NCBI GenBank assembly: GCA_023390675.1
Contig: JAEWCK010000052.1
Coordinates: 1 to 7,092 of the forward strand
Length of the DNA: 7,092 bases
Source of the DNA: Pseudomonadota bacterium
GTDB taxonomy: Bacteria; Pseudomonadota; Alphaproteobacteria; Sphingomonadales; Sphingomonadaceae
Direction: 5' to 3'
Shown here: positions 5,807 to 7,092 of the stretch, one piece after another
Numbering within the stretch: position 1 is the first letter of the stretch
Layout: every line of letters starts with the position of its first letter
Made by a program: the position numbers and the translations under genes
Notes under the pieces: model-generated
The model's database searches: none
What the model saw: the letters and a program-made list of their open reading frames with translations, nothing else
What the model was told of the DNA's origin: nothing

Positions 5807-6310
5807 TTAGTCGGCATCGACCAGCCCGTGCCCGCGCAAGGCAAGCAGCACCGCGACGATCGCGGCTCGCGCTTCGGCATCAACCACCGTCCCGCCTTCG
5901 GGTTCCGCGATCGCCGCCGCGCGCGGACCGACGACCTGATCGCCCTCCACGATCAGCCGCCCGTGGGCCTCCCCGGCGATCCACTCGCCCCCGCAAAAGC
6001 ATGCAAACCCGCCGCTTCGGCCCAGCCACAGCCGCAGGCCCTCGAAGGGCGCGAGGAAGCGCCAGCCCCCTGCGGTCCACCCCGCGACCTTGTGCGCCTG
6101 CCCGGCCCATTCGCCCGTCGGATCGGCGCCCAGGATCCAGCACTGGCCGGGCTCGGGATCGCCCGGCGGCGTGTCGGTTCCGATCGCCTCGGCGCGCGCC
6201 TGCGCAGCAAGATCGAGCAACGCAAGCGCTTCATTATGAGACATTTCCTTCTGCGCCTGCCCCGCCGCGAGCAGCGGCAGCGCGAGGCGCGGAGTCGCAG
6301 TGTCGGTCAT
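5807..6310 (-). CDS. DUF2793 domain protein, last gene of an RcGTA-like cluster
   Basis: This encodes 167 residues from ATG 6310; the adjacent ATG 6313 would add one Met. GGGAGAAGG inside the preceding gene serves as ribosome binding site. The N-terminus carries the DUF2793 hallmark RLALPLLAAGQAQKEMSHNEAL (residues 8-29), followed by PGDPEPGQCWILG, GEWAG, GGWRFLAPFEGLRLW and a short C-terminal segment with DAEARAAIVAVLLALRGHGL. Known: DUF2793 proteins occur in phages and next to GTA structural genes of Alphaproteobacteria. The domain has no assigned biochemical activity that I can name with certainty; a tail-fibre or surface-attachment part is a reasonable guess. The ATGATG junction places its start on the stop codon of the upstream baseplate gene (1- or 4-base overlap), so the two are translationally coupled and probably assembled together. 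No signal peptide or membrane segment is seen. It is followed by ompA on the same strand. Confidence 0.9.
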   Translation of the reverse strand: MTDTATPRLALPLLAAGQAQKEMSHNEALALLDLAAQARAEAIGTDTPPGDPEPGQCWILGADPTGEWAGQAHKVAGWTAGGWRFLAPFEGLRLWLGRSGGFACFCGGEWIAGEAHGRLIVEGDQVVGPRAAAIAEPEGGTVVDAEARAAIVAVLLALRGHGLVDAD

Positions 6311-7092
6311 CATCCTTCTCCCATCGCGGGCAGCGCCAGCACGGCCGGGGGCGAGAGCCCGTGGCTGCCCACCTGCCGGACCTCGATCGTCAGCGCCGCC
6401 GCCCGCTCCGCAGCGGCGATCGCCAGCCCGGGGACGACTGTCTCCTCGATTCGCGCGCCGCCCTCGGACGCTATAGTCACGCGGTAGCGCTCGACCTCCT
6501 CGCCCAGCGGCGCGTCGATTCCGTCGCGCCACGCCCAGCCTGTTCTGCTGCGGCGCACCCAATTCAGTTGCGTCGCACCATCGGCCGCTATCCGCGCGGC
6601 GAGGTGCACCGGCGCGGGCGGCGCGATCGACGCGCGCGACACCGTTGCCGCAGCCTCGCCGGCGCCCGATCCGTCGCCTGCCCCTTGCGCGAGCACCGCG
6701 GCGCTCGCCGCGTCCGGGGGCAGCTCGCGTACCGCCAGCGCGTCGGCGACGATCAGCACGAAGCGGTCGCCCTCCGTCTGGGTGCCGATCGCCGCCTCGG
6801 TCCCGCGCCGCCCGCGCCACAGGCGAGTCAGCCGCCAGCGCCGCACGCCGATCGGCTCCGCCGAACCGAACTGGATCAGCTCGTCGCCGGCCATTGCCAG
6901 ATTGCTCCCTGCATCGAGCGCCGCCGGATCCGCATCGGCGAGCAGCATCGCGTCGTTGGCGAGCTCGACATCGAGGACCGCGACGCGGTCCTCGATCGTA
7001 GACGGACCCGCGCCCGGCGGCGCGACGATCGTTCCCAGCACTGCCGGCGCCGCCGTCGCCCCGGCGCTCGTCCAGGATGCGCCGCCATCGGT
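6310..7092 (-). CDS. GTA host-specificity/baseplate 'megatron' protein, C-terminal part (start outside window)
   Basis: The frame is open to the right edge, so only the last 260 residues are present; a GTG at 7041 is internal. Recognisable segments are DGGASW (visible residues 2-7), DRVAVLDVEL, AGSNLAMAGDELIQFGSAEPIG (61-82) and RWRLTRLWRGRRGTEAAIG (85-103). A C-terminal module follows, from about residue 157: APPAPVHLAAR, LNWVRRSRTGWAWRDGIDAPLGEE and ERYRVTI. This is the distinctive end of the large last tail gene of RcGTA-like clusters (Rhodobacter capsulatus g15, Rcc01698 type), where the N-terminal part carries a TIM-barrel and baseplate hub domains. Known: in the R. capsulatus particle this protein forms the tip of the tail and contacts the recipient cell. 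The stop codon overlaps the DUF2793 start. The frame is intact over the visible part, with no stop or frameshift, so this end of the cluster does not look degraded. Confidence 0.9.
   Translation of the reverse strand, partial: TDGGASWTSAGATAAPAVLGTIVAPPGAGPSTIEDRVAVLDVELANDAMLLADADPAALDAGSNLAMAGDELIQFGSAEPIGVRRWRLTRLWRGRRGTEAAIGTQTEGDRFVLIVADALAVRELPPDAASAAVLAQGAGDGSGAGEAAATVSRASIAPPAPVHLAARIAADGATQLNWVRRSRTGWAWRDGIDAPLGEEVERYRVTIASEGGARIEETVVPGLAIAAAERAAALTIEVRQVGSHGLSPPAVLALPAMGEG

Noticed and set aside
5561..6487. 308-residue plus-strand frame across the ompA 5' end, its promoter region and the DUF2793 gene
   Set aside because: It crosses the intergenic region and two supported genes, with no start context and biased composition.
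6314..6820. Upstream extension of the DUF2793 frame
   Set aside because: The translated extension is Arg/Gly/Ala-rich low-complexity sequence overlapping the conserved megatron C-terminus; DUF2793 motifs start only after ATG 6310.

Overview
The window is compact, very GC-rich chromosomal DNA. Protein content points to an alphaproteobacterium, most likely a sphingomonad (Sphingomonas or a relative). The pointers are a DUF1134/EipA-like envelope protein, a YgfZ-type folate-binding protein, a typical alphaproteobacterial OmpA-family porin with a Pro/Thr linker, and the end of an RcGTA-like gene transfer agent (GTA) cluster. The taxon is inferred from these families; no rRNA or other marker is present.

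Layout, left to right. (1) Plus strand: the 3' part of a DUF1134 (EipA-like) gene, then a small exported DUF4019-like protein (706-1287). (2) Convergent to these on the minus strand: a dihydroorotase of the Q-x-H subfamily (1707-3029) coupled by a TGATG junction to a small exported NTR/TIMP-like protein (1303-1707). (3) Divergent from dihydroorotase across only 44 bp: ygfZ on plus (3074-3820). Its last 33 bp overlap, tail to tail, a small phytanoyl-CoA-dioxygenase-like Fe(II)/2-oxoglutarate enzyme on minus (3788-4462). (4) An OmpA-family gene on minus (4558-5700) ending at a textbook intrinsic terminator (4497-4529). (5) After a 106-bp intergenic stretch, the last two genes of an RcGTA-like cluster on minus: a DUF2793 protein (5807-6310) and, entering from the right edge, the C-terminal 260 residues of the GTA host-specificity/baseplate 'megatron' protein (g15 type).

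The genes form several short units rather than one pathway: pyrimidine biosynthesis, Fe-S/folate maintenance, envelope integrity and a domesticated-phage tail module. Coding density is very high, with several overlapping or coupled junctions. No RNA gene, CRISPR array, insertion sequence or attachment site was seen. I see no convincing undescribed system. The points most worth following up are the GTA end with its DUF2793 partner and the leaky-looking GTA-to-ompA junction, the glutamine in place of the first metal-binding histidine in dihydroorotase, and the in-frame amber codon just ahead of the dioxygenase gene.
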